Positions 15,606-25,338 are shown, counted from the stretch's first letter. The stretch: DNA of 64,000 nucleotides from Mucilaginibacter tolerans (GCF_030519375.1 NZ_JAUMKB010000011.1:1-64000), one strand, 5' to 3'. Notes: generated by a model not told the origin, from the sequence alone. Numbers and translations: made by a program.

Positions 15606-15944
15606 ATGAACATTTTTCAAATCTGGGATTCAATAGGTAGAAAGACCCCATTCGCAGTACGAAGAGCCAATTGGCGAGATGAGTTTTACGCCGTCGTAGA
15701 AAGAATAGATTGTGAGCAATTGCCTTATGGTAAAGCTTATGGCTATCCTACAGTCAATGGGAAATACTCTGATCATTGGGAACATGACAAGAAATGGAAA
15801 GTAGATCGCTGGATTCCCAATGGCGGAAGTTACCAATGGACCTTAGTTGAAGACGTGGCAATTACCACGAACAACCTATATTCATCGAACGAGGTCGATG
15901 GCGCTTCCGAATTCACTAATCCAGGAATTTCTATACCCCTATAA
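15606..15944 (+). CDS. Hypothetical protein
   Basis: A 112-residue protein from ATG 15606 (frame open from 15582). It starts M-N-I-F-Q-I-W-D-S-I-G-R-K-T-P-F-A-V-R and contains L-P-Y-G-K-A-Y-G-Y-P-T-V-N-G and Y-Q-W-T-L-V-E-D-V. I think I have seen such proteins as hypotheticals in other Bacteroidota, but cannot name a family. Last protein gene before tRNA-Lys. Confidence 0.6.
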   Translation: MNIFQIWDSIGRKTPFAVRRANWRDEFYAVVERIDCEQLPYGKAYGYPTVNGKYSDHWEHDKKWKVDRWIPNGGSYQWTLVEDVAITTNNLYSSNEVDGASEFTNPGISIPL

Positions 15945-16353
15945 AGCAGAATATCTTCATTTTCTTGGATTGTAACGTAGGGCTGTAGGTGGTTGAAAAT
16001 GCATAATTATCTTAGCAAAGTTAGGGCTGGTGCTTCTGAAGCGCAAGAAAGACTACGGCATAAACCCACATGCCTTACATTGCCCATTTATTCCGTTTCC
16101 TTCCTTGCTTGATCGCACCAAACCTGAGTGATGGCTAAAATAATTATTCATTCACACTTAGCTTATTTATCATGAAAAACATAGTTCAACTACCACCTTA
16201 AAAGTAAAACTGCACCCAAACTGCACCAAAGGCAATCCTTTACTGATCCATTAACATATATTTGAATCAGCTTGAAGTATGACAAAACAATTAATTAATA
16301 GATTTATTAACTGTGTACTTTGCTGTAAAACAGTACATTAAGGCAATAAAAAA
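15945..16353. other. Gene-free junction next to tRNA-Lys
   Basis: No gene recognised. This is where an integrase gene or its recombination sites would be expected if the island used tRNA-Lys. No integrase is seen on either strand. It holds the tandem repeat at 16208-16228. Confidence 0.5.
16208..16228. repeat. Tandem AAACTGCACC repeat
   Basis: Two exact copies of AAACTGCACC (16208-16217 and 16219-16228) separated by one C, so an 11-bp period (about one helical turn). It lies 162 bp from the tRNA 3' end, a possible arm-type recombinase binding site. Confidence 0.45.
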
Positions 16354-16375
16354 CCCCTCAGTCAAGACTAAGAGG
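16354..16375 (-). terminator. Terminator of tRNA-Lys
   Basis: On the minus strand CCTCTTAGT pairs over 9 bp (with wobbles) with ACTGAGGGG around CTTG, followed by a T6 run. It starts 15 nt after the tRNA 3' end. Confidence 0.8.
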
Positions 16376-16389
16376 TTAGTACGTTTCAG

Positions 16390-16462
16390 TGACCCCGCTG
16401 AGGCTCGAACTCAGGACCCACAGATTAAGAGTCTGTTGCTCTACCAACTGAGCTACGGAGTC
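16390..16462 (-). tRNA. tRNA-Lys (anticodon CTT)
   Basis: A 73-nt cloverleaf on the minus strand. The acceptor GACTCCG pairs with CGGGGTC, discriminator A. The D-arm is GCTC...GAGC, the anticodon loop CTCTTAA gives CTT, and the T-arm is CTGAG-TTCGAGC-CTCAG. CCA is not encoded. It reads Lys codon AAG. It forms the right limit of the accessory region. Confidence 0.95.
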
Positions 16463-16541
16463 GGATTTTTTGGTTGGCAAATAAACGAAAAATTTCCTTA
16501 CTCCGAAAGCACGAAGCCGTAATAAAATTGTAACATTCAAT

Positions 16542-17306
16542 TTATGGATCTGCCACCTTCCATTTAGGCACATAACCGGTCTGATCGTTATATACTACCT
16601 TATAAAACTGCCTGCCTTTTTCTACCACAGTAACTTTAGAGTGGTCCGGGATTTTGCTTATTACCGCAGAGGTATAATTTGGTAATTCGTGCAGGTAGAT
16701 CACGCCTGTTGCATTTGCCTGCAAATAAATGGAATAGTTGGAAGATGATTCGTTCTGAATTGTATCTTGTTGAATGACTGTTGGTTTGCTGGCGATAATC
16801 GGAGCAGGTTTTATACTATGATGAATCACAGTGTCCTTTGCCAATACCGCTAGTTGATTAATAAGAGGTGCTTCTAACTTAACCTTGTGCTTTTTCTTGT
16901 GATGAAAGCCTGGCGGTGAAGTTATTACCGGAGCTTGCGCCACAGGCGCTAATGCGGCTACTTTTTTCTGTTTATTGCTACTTCCGAGCATTTTCATCAC
17001 ATACCAGCCAAATAAGCCTGTAAACAACAGCAGTGCAATGGTAGCAACAATATTTAGGTGCCTGATCTTGAAATAATATAAACGCCGCTGATAGTTCTTT
17101 TTAAAGGCCGCATCATATTTGCGGCGTTGATCGGGGTCACTTAATACCTGATAGGCTTCTGTGATCTCCTTAAAATGATCTTCGAGAAAATAATCATGTT
17201 CCCTTTCGTCGGGCTGAAGCTTCCGGGCCAGCTTTTGATAGGCAGCATTCAACTCACGCGGAGTACAGTTACGATCAGTTCCGAGGATGTAGTACAGATC
17301 CTTCAT
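16542..17306 (-). CDS. Membrane-anchored J-domain protein with C-terminal SH3-like domain
   Basis: A 254-residue protein. Residues 1-70 form a J domain (Y-Y-I-L-G...A-Y-Q-K-L-A, then E-A-Y-Q-V-L-S-D-P-D-Q-R-R-K-Y-D), but the loop motif HPD is Q31-P-D33, so the His that is critical for stimulating DnaK-type ATPases is missing. A membrane segment lies at about 86-106, then a Pro/Lys-rich linker, and a bacterial SH3-type domain at about 200-252 (Y-L-H-E-L-P-N-Y, G-Y-V-P-K-W-K-V). The J domain faces the cytoplasm and the SH3 part should lie in the periplasm. Likely a structural or regulatory J-like protein. Monocistronic. Confidence 0.8.
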   Translation of the reverse strand: MKDLYYILGTDRNCTPRELNAAYQKLARKLQPDEREHDYFLEDHFKEITEAYQVLSDPDQRRKYDAAFKKNYQRRLYYFKIRHLNIVATIALLLFTGLFGWYVMKMLGSSNKQKKVAALAPVAQAPVITSPPGFHHKKKHKVKLEAPLINQLAVLAKDTVIHHSIKPAPIIASKPTVIQQDTIQNESSSNYSIYLQANATGVIYLHELPNYTSAVISKIPDHSKVTVVEKGRQFYKVVYNDQTGYVPKWKVADP

Positions 17307-17378
17307 TATTAATCAAATACGGTATGTTGTTTTGATTAATTTTCTAGATTATAGTTTAGTCGTGCCAAAAATATGCCA

Positions 17379-17402
17379 ACAAAAAAGGCCCTCAAATGAA
17401 GG
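17379..17402 (-). terminator. Terminator of the ABC-F gene
   Basis: On the minus strand GGCC and TCA pair with TGA and GGCC, followed by a T6 run. It lies 26 nt after the ABC-F stop codon. The loop is very small, so the real fold may be shorter. Confidence 0.5.
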
Positions 17403-17427
17403 CCGCTCTATATGATTCGTCTGCAGA

Positions 17428-19086
<1,659 letters not shown>

Positions 19087-19199
19087 TTATTATGCCGAAT
19101 TTCATCGGGTTCAGCAACTTATATTATTCAGAGCGGGGTAATATTTCAGTTTGAAATTTGATAAATGAACATAGTTCTCCTTTTATTATCAAATAAAAA

Positions 19200-19487
19200 T
19201 TAAAACCACTTCATACAAAAATAGAGGCCGGTAACCAATAGTATTTGGATGCAAATTACCGCCGAAAGTCTCCTAATACCATTCATTTTGGAAGGGCCGA
19301 ATGCATATGCCACATAAGATAAAAAATATACAGCCAGTGCCAGACCTACAACTACTAAAAGATTTGGGCCTTCAGGGTCATTGAAAAAGAAGAAAAGCAT
19401 TCTGGAACAAATGATGGCCGTTACCGCCAATATGATCATCGAAATCTTTTTTGACTTGAAATATGGATTTGCGATGTTATCACTCAT
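19200..19487 (-). CDS. Small three-TM membrane protein
   Basis: A 95-residue hydrophobic protein with membrane segments at about 15-32, 40-58 and 75-92. The N-terminus M-S-D-N-I-A-N-P-Y-F-K-S-K-K is cytoplasm-like. No family recognised. It is a lone gene between the ABC-F and SRPBCC genes. Confidence 0.65.
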   Translation of the reverse strand: MSDNIANPYFKSKKISMIILAVTAIICSRMLFFFFNDPEGPNLLVVVGLALAVYFLSYVAYAFGPSKMNGIRRLSAVICIQILLVTGLYFCMKWF

Positions 19488-19631
19488 GTCTATTAGATGA
19501 GTATTTTCACAAATATAATGTTTCGCAAAAATTCCTCACCTGCATATTTGCCAATCTAAGCTTTAATTTTCAAACTGAGACGCTACCCATGGCTGTAGAG
19601 TACGAAGTTTACGTGGGTTACGAACAACAAA

Positions 19632-20027
19632 TTACCCAAGCACTTCAGCTAAACTCTGTACCTCGTGATCTGTTAGTTTTTGCAGCGGTCCGCTTGCCAG
19701 CATTTTCATCATCATATTTAAATCGGCAGCGATTGTAAGGAGAACCTCGGTATGTGTTCCGGCATCGGCCAGTTTCCAGTTGAGTTGCAGATCGAAGGGC
19801 GGTTTCTCAGAAGGGATGATGTTTATTTCAGTATTCTCCATCCGTCTATCAATCTTTAGCGCTAATTTCCCCATATTTTGAATATCGAACCGGGCTTCAT
19901 CAGGCGTTGATGTCCAATTCACAATATTCTCAGGCATCAGTTGCTGATGATTATTCATATCAGCCAGAAACTGATATACCTCATTTACTGACTTGTTAAT
20001 ATTGGTTTTGCTTTCAAAAATAGTCAT
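19632..20027 (-). CDS. SRPBCC family protein
   Basis: A 131-residue protein with the START/polyketide cyclase-like pattern: F-E-S-K-T-N-I-N-K-S-V-N-E-V-Y-Q-F-L-A-D-M at the start, a beta-rich middle with P-P-F-D-L-Q-L-N-W-K, and a C-terminal helix L-A-S-G-P-L-Q-K-L-T-D. SRPBCC proteins bind small hydrophobic ligands. It lies 75 nt behind pyrE on the same strand, with an intergenic palindrome between. Confidence 0.75.
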   Translation of the reverse strand: MTIFESKTNINKSVNEVYQFLADMNNHQQLMPENIVNWTSTPDEARFDIQNMGKLALKIDRRMENTEINIIPSEKPPFDLQLNWKLADAGTHTEVLLTIAADLNMMMKMLASGPLQKLTDHEVQSLAEVLG

Positions 20028-20051
20028 AGGTAGTTTAGAGTGTTAAGTATC

Positions 20052-20078
20052 GAGTTATGAGTAAAAGACTCATAACTC
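20052..20078. repeat. Intergenic palindrome between pyrE and the SRPBCC gene
   Basis: GAGTTATGAGT (20052-20062) and ACTCATAACTC (20068-20078) are exact reverse complements over a 5-nt loop; AGTA and TACT further out extend the symmetry. It may act as terminator or processing site. Confidence 0.6.
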
Positions 20079-20102
20079 AGTACTCTTGACATAAGACTTT
20101 AA

Positions 20103-20744
20103 TTATTGTCCCCAGGTAGAGGGCGATACACGCCATTTTCTCAATATTTCTGATTCATCAGCGGAGATATAGCTGTTTGCCTCAGCGTATTTTAATAGCG
20201 CATTATAGTTTGATAACGTATAGAATTTACATTTGGCTTCATGAAAGTTTTCAGTTGCCTGATCGAACCCATAGCTGAAAATGGCAGCAAGGCCGGCAAC
20301 TGTACAACCCGCATCTCTCAAGGCCTGAACTGCCTGAAGACTGCTTTTGCCGGTCGAGATGAGGTCCTCAATAACTACTACTCTTTGACCTGGGATTACT
20401 TCACCCTCGATCATGCTTCCGGTGCCGTGGTCTTTTGGTTTAGAGCGAACGTAAATAAAAGGGAGTCCTAATTCCTGCGCAACCAATACACCCTGTGGGA
20501 TACCTGCTGTTGCAACTCCAGCAATACAGCCCGCAGAACCAAATTCTTCCTGGATAACTTGCACCAGTTTTTGCCTGATATAGGTGCGTATGGTTGGATG
20601 GGATAGGGTGACACGATTGTCGCAATAGATTGGTGATTTCCAGCCTGAGGCCCAGGTAAAAGGATTATCAGGTTGCAATTTAATTGCTTTAATTTGCAGC
20701 AGGAACTCCGCTACTTGTTGTTCTATCTCACTTTTATTAAACAT
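20103..20744 (-). CDS. pyrE: Orotate phosphoribosyltransferase
   Basis: A 213-residue enzyme that joins orotate and PRPP to OMP in UMP synthesis. It has the N-terminal orotate-binding part (F-T-W-A-S-G-W-K-S-P-I-Y-C-D-N-R), Y-V-R-S-K-P-K-D-H-G-T-G near 99-110 with the flexible catalytic loop, and the PRPP motif V-V-V-I-E-D-L-I-S-T-G-K-S near 122-134. Length is normal. Its ATG shares the palindrome CATG (20742-20745) with the divergent NUDIX gene, and its predicted -7 box sits inside the NUDIX coding region. Confidence 0.95.
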   Translation of the reverse strand: MFNKSEIEQQVAEFLLQIKAIKLQPDNPFTWASGWKSPIYCDNRVTLSHPTIRTYIRQKLVQVIQEEFGSAGCIAGVATAGIPQGVLVAQELGLPFIYVRSKPKDHGTGSMIEGEVIPGQRVVVIEDLISTGKSSLQAVQALRDAGCTVAGLAAIFSYGFDQATENFHEAKCKFYTLSNYNALLKYAEANSYISADESEILRKWRVSPSTWGQ

Positions 20745-21384
20745 GGCCCAAAAGTACAGAATTTATATCAACGAAAAAGTTATATTGATAACCCAGTCAG
20801 TTCCTAAACATGTGGAAAGATATCAAAAAATTGATGCTCAGACATTTGATCTGAAAGCTTTTTACACTAAGTATAATGGAAAGCCGGGGAATAAATTCTT
20901 TTTCCTACACTGTACAGACGCTAAAGAATATCTTAAAAAGGTGATGAATAGCATCACGGTGATCGAAGCAGCGGGCGGAATGGTGATTAATTCAAAGGGA
21001 GAATACCTGTTTATTTATCGCAATAAAAAATGGGATCTGCCCAAGGGCAAGCTTGAAAAGGGTGAGCTTAAACGCGAAGGCGCGGTACGCGAGGTGGAAG
21101 AGGAGTGTGGGATTATGGTAAACAGCATTGGCGCACGTATATGCAAAACTTATCATACCTATACTTATAAAGGCGAGGTGGTGTTGAAGAGAACCTACTG
21201 GTACCAGATGGGTTATAAGGGTAGCGGCAAACTTAAACCGCAAAAAGAAGAAGGAATTACGTCGGTACGCTGGTTCAGGAAAGGGCATATCGAGGCTATT
21301 ATAAAGAATACCTTTCCGTCAATAATGGATGTGCTGGCAAAAATGGACCTGTTTACAGAAAAGCCAGTGCCTCTTTCGGAATAA
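20743..21384 (+). CDS. NUDIX hydrolase
   Basis: A 213-residue protein. The Nudix box lies at about 106-128: G-K-L-E-K-G-E-L, R-E-V-E-E-E-C-G, matching GX5EX7REUXEEXGU. The N-terminal 75 residues are an extension (M-A-Q-K-Y-R-I-Y-I-N-E-K), typical of a Bacteroidota subgroup. Its substrate cannot be read from sequence. It starts in the CATG shared with pyrE and ends 32 nt inside the convergent coaD gene, so it is packed between two minus-strand genes. Confidence 0.88.
   Translation: MAQKYRIYINEKVILITQSVPKHVERYQKIDAQTFDLKAFYTKYNGKPGNKFFFLHCTDAKEYLKKVMNSITVIEAAGGMVINSKGEYLFIYRNKKWDLPKGKLEKGELKREGAVREVEEECGIMVNSIGARICKTYHTYTYKGEVVLKRTYWYQMGYKGSGKLKPQKEEGITSVRWFRKGHIEAIIKNTFPSIMDVLAKMDLFTEKPVPLSE
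20749..20756 (-). promoter_or_regulatory. -7 box of pyrE, nearly leaderless
   Basis: TACTTTTG on the minus strand ends 4 nt before the pyrE ATG, so transcription would begin at or next to the start codon. It lies in the first codons of the NUDIX gene. Confidence 0.55.
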
Positions 21385-21814
21385 ACTGGCTAACATCGCC
21401 CTGGTAACGCAATATTTCGCGTACGATGGTTGAACTAATAGATGAATAGCCTGGTTTGCTTACTATAAAAATGCTCTCAATATCAGAGGCCAGTGCATGG
21501 TTCATCTGGGCTATAGCTTTTTCATACTCAAAGTCGGACACTGTACGTATGCCGCGAATCATGTAGGTTGCTCCAATACTTCGACAAAATTCAACAGTTA
21601 ACCCATCGTAGGCAACTACATGAATCTTAGGCTCATTCTCAAATACTGCCCTGAGCATTTGTTCGCGCTGACCAACACTCAACAATCCTTTTTTTGAACT
21701 ATTGTCGCCGATACCAATATAAATCTTGTCAAATAATCCCATTGATCGTTTAATAATATCAACATGGGCCTTGGTAACCGGGTCGAACGAGCCTGGGAAG
21801 AGAGCAATCTTCAT
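21353..21814 (-). CDS. coaD: Phosphopantetheine adenylyltransferase
   Basis: A 153-residue enzyme of coenzyme A synthesis (4'-phosphopantetheine + ATP to dephospho-CoA). It has the nucleotidyltransferase start F-P-G-S-F-D-P-V-T-K-A-H, where the usual N-G-H is K-A-H, then R-G-I-R-T-V-S-D-F-E-Y-E and I-S-S-T-I-V-R-E-I near 128. Length is normal. It overlaps the convergent NUDIX gene by 32 nt. Confidence 0.93.
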   Translation of the reverse strand: MKIALFPGSFDPVTKAHVDIIKRSMGLFDKIYIGIGDNSSKKGLLSVGQREQMLRAVFENEPKIHVVAYDGLTVEFCRSIGATYMIRGIRTVSDFEYEKAIAQMNHALASDIESIFIVSKPGYSSISSTIVREILRYQGDVSQFIPKEALAFL

Positions 21815-21837
21815 AGTTTTGTTGTGCTTAGCTCACC

Positions 21838-21845
21838 AAAAGTAA
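21838..21845 (-). promoter_or_regulatory. -7 box of coaD
   Basis: TACTTTTG on the minus strand, 23 nt before the coaD ATG at 21814; fits TAnnTTTG. Confidence 0.55.
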
Positions 21846-21860
21846 TAATCCTTTAGCACA

Positions 21861-22229
21861 TTAATTGCCTGTGATATCTTCGATATGATAATAAACAGGC
21901 AGACCAAGTTCCCGGGCTACTTTTACATCGTTATCCGCTCCGGTTGACTGTCCTTCCATGCGTAATATCGCGTCGCATTTGGTAATAAGACGGTGGGCAA
22001 CAGGGTAGGATATTTCCTGGTATATCTCATCGCCTGTTTTCTTCGACCCGGCCATTTTCAGCAAAGGCAGAGCCATCCATTCGCCGATGAGCGGAATATG
22101 CCCTGCGCGGAACAATGTTAATGCAGCCGACTCCAAGCGCTCCAGGTTTTGTTGCATCAGCATGGGATCGTCATTTGTACCCGAGCGATAAGGCCCGGCG
22201 ACCAGAATAGTTAGTGGTTTAATATTCAT
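21861..22229 (-). CDS. DUF4406 domain protein (nucleoside deoxyribosyltransferase-like fold)
   Basis: A 122-residue protein. [10 protein letters not shown] near 8-17 and the final [18 protein letters not shown] match the DUF4406 family, related to nucleoside 2-deoxyribosyltransferases. E at I-G-E-W-M and D in K-C-D-A-I-L-R could be active-site residues. Its start overlaps the stop of the upstream NUDIX gene by 4 nt, so the two form an operon, consistent with nucleotide clean-up. Confidence 0.8.
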   Translation of the reverse strand: MNIKPLTILVAGPYRSGTNDDPMLMQQNLERLESAALTLFRAGHIPLIGEWMALPLLKMAGSKKTGDEIYQEISYPVAHRLITKCDAILRMEGQSTGADNDVKVARELGLPVYYHIEDITGN

Positions 22230-22801
22230 ATCAGGTTATGGATTTGCGCATATTGTAAAAGCATAATGGTTTTGCCGTCTTTTATCTCCCCTGTTTTTAT
22301 CATCTCTAAAGCTTGCTGAAATGGAATTTCGAGTACTTCAATGTCTTCGCTTTCTTCCTCAATGCCGCCGCCATCGCTCACTTTCATCTCTTTGGAGTAT
22401 TCAGCGACAAAAAAATAGATCAGCTCGGTAACCGAGCCGGGCGACATGTATACTTCGAATATTTTCTTGACGTCGGCGATTTTGTAGCCAGTTTCTTCTT
22501 CGGTTTCTCTTTTGATGCATTCCTCAGGATTATCTTTATCTAAAAGGCCGCCGCAGCTTTCTATCAGGTAGCCGGTCTCGTTTCCGTTTACATAGGTTGG
22601 GATTCGGAACTGGCGAGTAAGTATCACGGTTTTTTGTGCTTTGTTATACAACAGAATAGTAGCCCCATTACCGCGATCATATGCTTCGCGGCTTTGCACT
22701 GTTACCGAGCCGTCCGTATAATGAGTTTCGTAAGTGATTTTGTTCAGGACATACCAGTTGTCTGATAGCAATTCTCTTTTTATGATCTTATAATTTTTCA
22801 A
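22226..22801 (-). CDS. NUDIX hydrolase, ADP-ribose pyrophosphatase-like
   Basis: A NUDIX protein with box [19 protein letters not shown] near 110-130 and a preceding S-C-G. The pattern with N-K-I-T-Y-E-T near the start resembles the NudK/ADP-ribose group. I place the start at TTG 22801 (then [10 protein letters not shown]), because the only ATG, at 22885, would run through a repeat-rich operator-like region and overlap the divergent deoR gene. Followed without gap by the DUF4406 gene. Confidence 0.8.
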   Translation of the reverse strand: MKNYKIIKRELLSDNWYVLNKITYETHYTDGSVTVQSREAYDRGNGATILLYNKAQKTVILTRQFRIPTYVNGNETGYLIESCGGLLDKDNPEECIKRETEEETGYKIADVKKIFEVYMSPGSVTELIYFFVAEYSKEMKVSDGGGIEEESEDIEVLEIPFQQALEMIKTGEIKDGKTIMLLQYAQIHNLI

Positions 22802-22807
22802 AATGAA

Positions 22808-22843
22808 TTTGATTGTTTTTGATTTATTTTGATTATTTTTGAA
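22808..22843. promoter_or_regulatory. TTTTGATT repeat cluster between divergent NUDIX and deoR genes
   Basis: Four copies of (T)TTTGAT(T) at a 9-11-bp spacing (about 22808, 22816, 22827, 22836) lie in the short gap between the divergent genes. They are candidate operators for the DeoR-type regulator; inferred from position and periodicity. Confidence 0.45.
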
Positions 22844-22861
22844 CAAATTAAAACATAATAA

Positions 22862-23608
22862 ATGAACTTTCAAAAAAGAAAGCAAATAATCCTGGATAAG
22901 CTGAATACTGAAGGGGAGGTAGATGTGAAACTAATAGCCGTCGAACTGAATATTTCAGAAATCACTATCCGCCGCGATTTGAACCAATTGGCGAGTGACG
23001 GATTGCTATACCGCACCCACGGCGGCGCAATGAAAGTGAATCCCTTAGAGATACCGCATGAGTTTGTTAATAAAGCAGCCAAAAATGTAGAGGCGAAAGA
23101 TAAAATATGCCGTGCTGCAGCCGAACAGATCCAACATGGAGATATTATTTTTATGGATTGCGGTAGCACGGTGTTCAGGCTATGCCAGTTTATTAAGGGG
23201 AAGAAGATCAAAGTAATTACCAATTCCATTCCGGTAGTATATGAGTTGCAGAATAGCCTGGTGTCATTAAATATCATAGGCGGAGAGTTTAATGCCGAGC
23301 GTCAGGCGGTACATGGCTCGGTGGCTAATGAACATATAGCCCGTTACAAAGCCCATAAAGCATTTTTAGGAGTAGACGGCATTTCGCACAAGGGCTTGTT
23401 CGCCAACAGCGAGCTGGAGGCGGAAATTACCCAGGCTTTTGCATCGCATAGTTCGAAAACGTATTTATTATGCGACGAAAGCAAAATAGGGAAGGAGAGT
23501 TATCTGCGATTTGGCGAGTTAGCGATGATCAATACTGTTATTACGAACTCACAATGGGAGGAATTAGCCTTTTTAAGGAAGAATGGTGTTAATGTGATTA
23601 GTGTTTAA
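22862..23608 (+). CDS. DeoR/GlpR family transcriptional regulator
   Basis: A 248-residue regulator. The DeoR-type helix-turn-helix lies at about 5-57 ([31 protein letters not shown]). The C-terminal phosphosugar-sensing domain starts near 75, with [15 protein letters not shown] and F-L-G-V-D-G-I. Such proteins repress sugar or nucleoside catabolism genes. It is divergent from the NUDIX-DUF4406 operon with repeats between, so it may control itself and that operon. Confidence 0.9.
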   Translation: MNFQKRKQIILDKLNTEGEVDVKLIAVELNISEITIRRDLNQLASDGLLYRTHGGAMKVNPLEIPHEFVNKAAKNVEAKDKICRAAAEQIQHGDIIFMDCGSTVFRLCQFIKGKKIKVITNSIPVVYELQNSLVSLNIIGGEFNAERQAVHGSVANEHIARYKAHKAFLGVDGISHKGLFANSELEAEITQAFASHSSKTYLLCDESKIGKESYLRFGELAMINTVITNSQWEELAFLRKNGVNVISV

Positions 23609-23650
23609 CTTAGGTTACGCTTTAATAAATTAAGTAATTTAAATTAGATA

Positions 23651-23962
23651 ATGGTGAAACAAGACATATTTGAGACAATTTTAGTGTTGTTTTTGATTGA
23701 TCGAATGCCAGAATATCAAAAATCATTTAATTTAAATAAAGTACTGGAACGGATATTCGACGTTTACAATCAGCATTAGTTGGACGGTCTAACAGAGAGA
23801 AAACTGATTTCGAAAGAATGGGTTGATAATTTCCATCAGTACACCGTTCAACCTGTAGGATTTGATATCCTGCATCAAAACGAGGAAGAATTAAAGGCGA
23901 TATTGATAGATCGTTATATGGAACAGCATGAAGATTACATTACAGCGCTTTTAAAGTTGTAG
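23651..23962 (+). pseudogene. Small gene interrupted by an in-frame TAG
   Basis: From ATG 23651 the frame encodes 42 residues (M-V-K-Q-D-I-F-E-T-I...), meets TAG at 23777-23779, and continues open in the same frame for 60 more residues to 23962 (starting L-D-G-L-T-E-R-K-L-I). Both halves look protein-like, so this is probably one 104-codon gene with a nonsense change, or two short genes in the same frame. Family unknown. Confidence 0.5.
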
Positions 23963-23987
23963 AAATCGAAATAGAGAAATGTTAAAA

Positions 23988-24527
23988 CTATTCTGCTGCC
24001 CTAAAAAATGAAAACGATGAATGCCCATACTTCCTCTGCTCCACAAAAGCCGGGTGATTGCTTAAATTTTGAAGCGATTGATGCTCAATAATTAATAATC
24101 CATCTGGCAATAACAGGTTTTTATCAAAAACAACTTTAGCGATCTCCGGGATGCGGTTCAGATCATACGGCGGATCAGCGAAGATCAGGTCATATTGATC
24201 CGTTTCTAACTCAAGATATTTAAATACATCAGCTTTGTAAGTCTTGATCTGTTCTAAACGATGCTGACGCGCGGTATCCTTGATGTAATTGATGCAATGT
24301 ATGCTGCGGTCGACCGAGATAACCTGTGCTGCTTCCCTTGAAGCAAATTCAAAAGAGATATTCCCGGTTCCGGTAAAAAGGTCCAGTACTTTGATATTTT
24401 CAAAATCGATCTGGTTTTGCAGGATGTTGAACAGGGCTTCTTTTGCCAGGTCGGTAGTAGGGCGTACGGGCAAATTATTAGGCGGATTAAGCCTGAGCCC
24501 CTTTAAATTACCTCCGATGATCCGCAT
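23988..24527 (-). CDS. rsmD: 16S rRNA (guanine966-N2)-methyltransferase
   Basis: A 179-residue SAM-dependent methyltransferase acting on 16S rRNA G966. It has M-R-I-I-G-G-N-L-K-G at the start (family R-I-I-x-G), P-T-T-D-L-A-K-E-A-L-F-N-I-L near 27, the SAM loop V-L-D-L-F-T-G-T-G-N-I near 47, and the catalytic F-A-D-P-P-Y-D near 116. Its start lies 25 nt inside the upstream DUF3822 gene, so the two are translated together, the usual Bacteroidota arrangement. Confidence 0.93.
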   Translation of the reverse strand: MRIIGGNLKGLRLNPPNNLPVRPTTDLAKEALFNILQNQIDFENIKVLDLFTGTGNISFEFASREAAQVISVDRSIHCINYIKDTARQHRLEQIKTYKADVFKYLELETDQYDLIFADPPYDLNRIPEIAKVVFDKNLLLPDGLLIIEHQSLQNLSNHPAFVEQRKYGHSSFSFFRAAE

Positions 24528-25282
24528 AGCGATAAAGCGGTGAGGGTTAATATCTCTTGCGAGGCAGTCTGCCCTGACAAGGCGAGCGCACTCATGGTAT
24601 TCAATTTCAATTTGCCGAAGAAACGGTCAAGGCGAATACCATTTTCATCCTCCGGAGCAATAGCTCCGCTTAAAACAAGCGTAATATCACCCGGCTGCAA
24701 CTGCAGTTCTGTGGCAACGAGCGTAGCGAAATAAGCCAGCTCATCCGGTATCATAAACTCAAAACTGTTATAAAAACGCAGCTTATCTCCTTTAAAGTTC
24801 AGGAATTCGACATTGTTGCCTTCCACATTAACATAGATCTCATTATCCGCCGGATTGTTTGCCGCAGTGAGTTTTATCCAGCCTTTTGGTGCAAATACAA
24901 TGCTGTTGATGCCAAACTTTTCAGCAACTAAATCAACTAATGTTGTATTTGCCTTAAAGATCACCTGGTTGTCGGCGTCGAGTGGCTGCGAGAAAACTTT
25001 TTCATTGCGTTTTACATCCAGGAAACGTGCAAAATCAGCTACTTTCTCAGGATTGAACAAACTTGCAGGAACAATGGTAAAACCTGTGTGGGGAATACTA
25101 ACGATATGTTGATTATAATCAGCAGCCAACATTTTGTTACCATCTGACGGTTGACCAAGTTCGGTGAGCTCAAGATTTTCTTTTATGGCAAGCAACCGAC
25201 CCTGACCCGCAACAGCATATGAAAACGAATTTAAGCCAATCTTAATCAATAATGTATAATCGGCGTGTTGATCTGTGTTCAA
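24503..25282 (-). CDS. DUF3822 family protein
   Basis: A 259-residue soluble protein whose place directly upstream of rsmD is typical for the Bacteroidota-specific DUF3822 family (an actin/ASKHA-like fold is suspected). It starts M-N-T-D-Q-H-A-D-Y-T-L-L-I-K and contains L-V-L-S-G-A-I-A-P-E-D-E-N-G near 215. Role unknown; the rsmD linkage suggests rRNA or ribosome work. Confidence 0.8.
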   Translation of the reverse strand: MNTDQHADYTLLIKIGLNSFSYAVAGQGRLLAIKENLELTELGQPSDGNKMLAADYNQHIVSIPHTGFTIVPASLFNPEKVADFARFLDVKRNEKVFSQPLDADNQVIFKANTTLVDLVAEKFGINSIVFAPKGWIKLTAANNPADNEIYVNVEGNNVEFLNFKGDKLRFYNSFEFMIPDELAYFATLVATELQLQPGDITLVLSGAIAPEDENGIRLDRFFGKLKLNTMSALALSGQTASQEILTLTALSLCGSSEVI

Positions 25283-25330
25283 GTTAATATGATTGTTTTA
25301 GATAGTTGCGGTTAGTAAAGCAGCTATTGG

Positions 25331-25338
25331 CAAAAGTA
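25331..25338 (-). promoter_or_regulatory. -7 box of the DUF3822-rsmD operon
   Basis: TACTTTTG on the minus strand, about 48 nt before the ATG at 25282. Confidence 0.5.

Noticed and set aside
1..16462. CRISPR array, IS element or prophage in the accessory region
   Set aside because: No regularly spaced identical repeats, no transposase or integrase frames, and no phage structural genes were seen.
16313..16522. Open frame across tRNA-Lys on the plus strand
   Set aside because: It is the antisense reading of the tRNA gene and its terminator.
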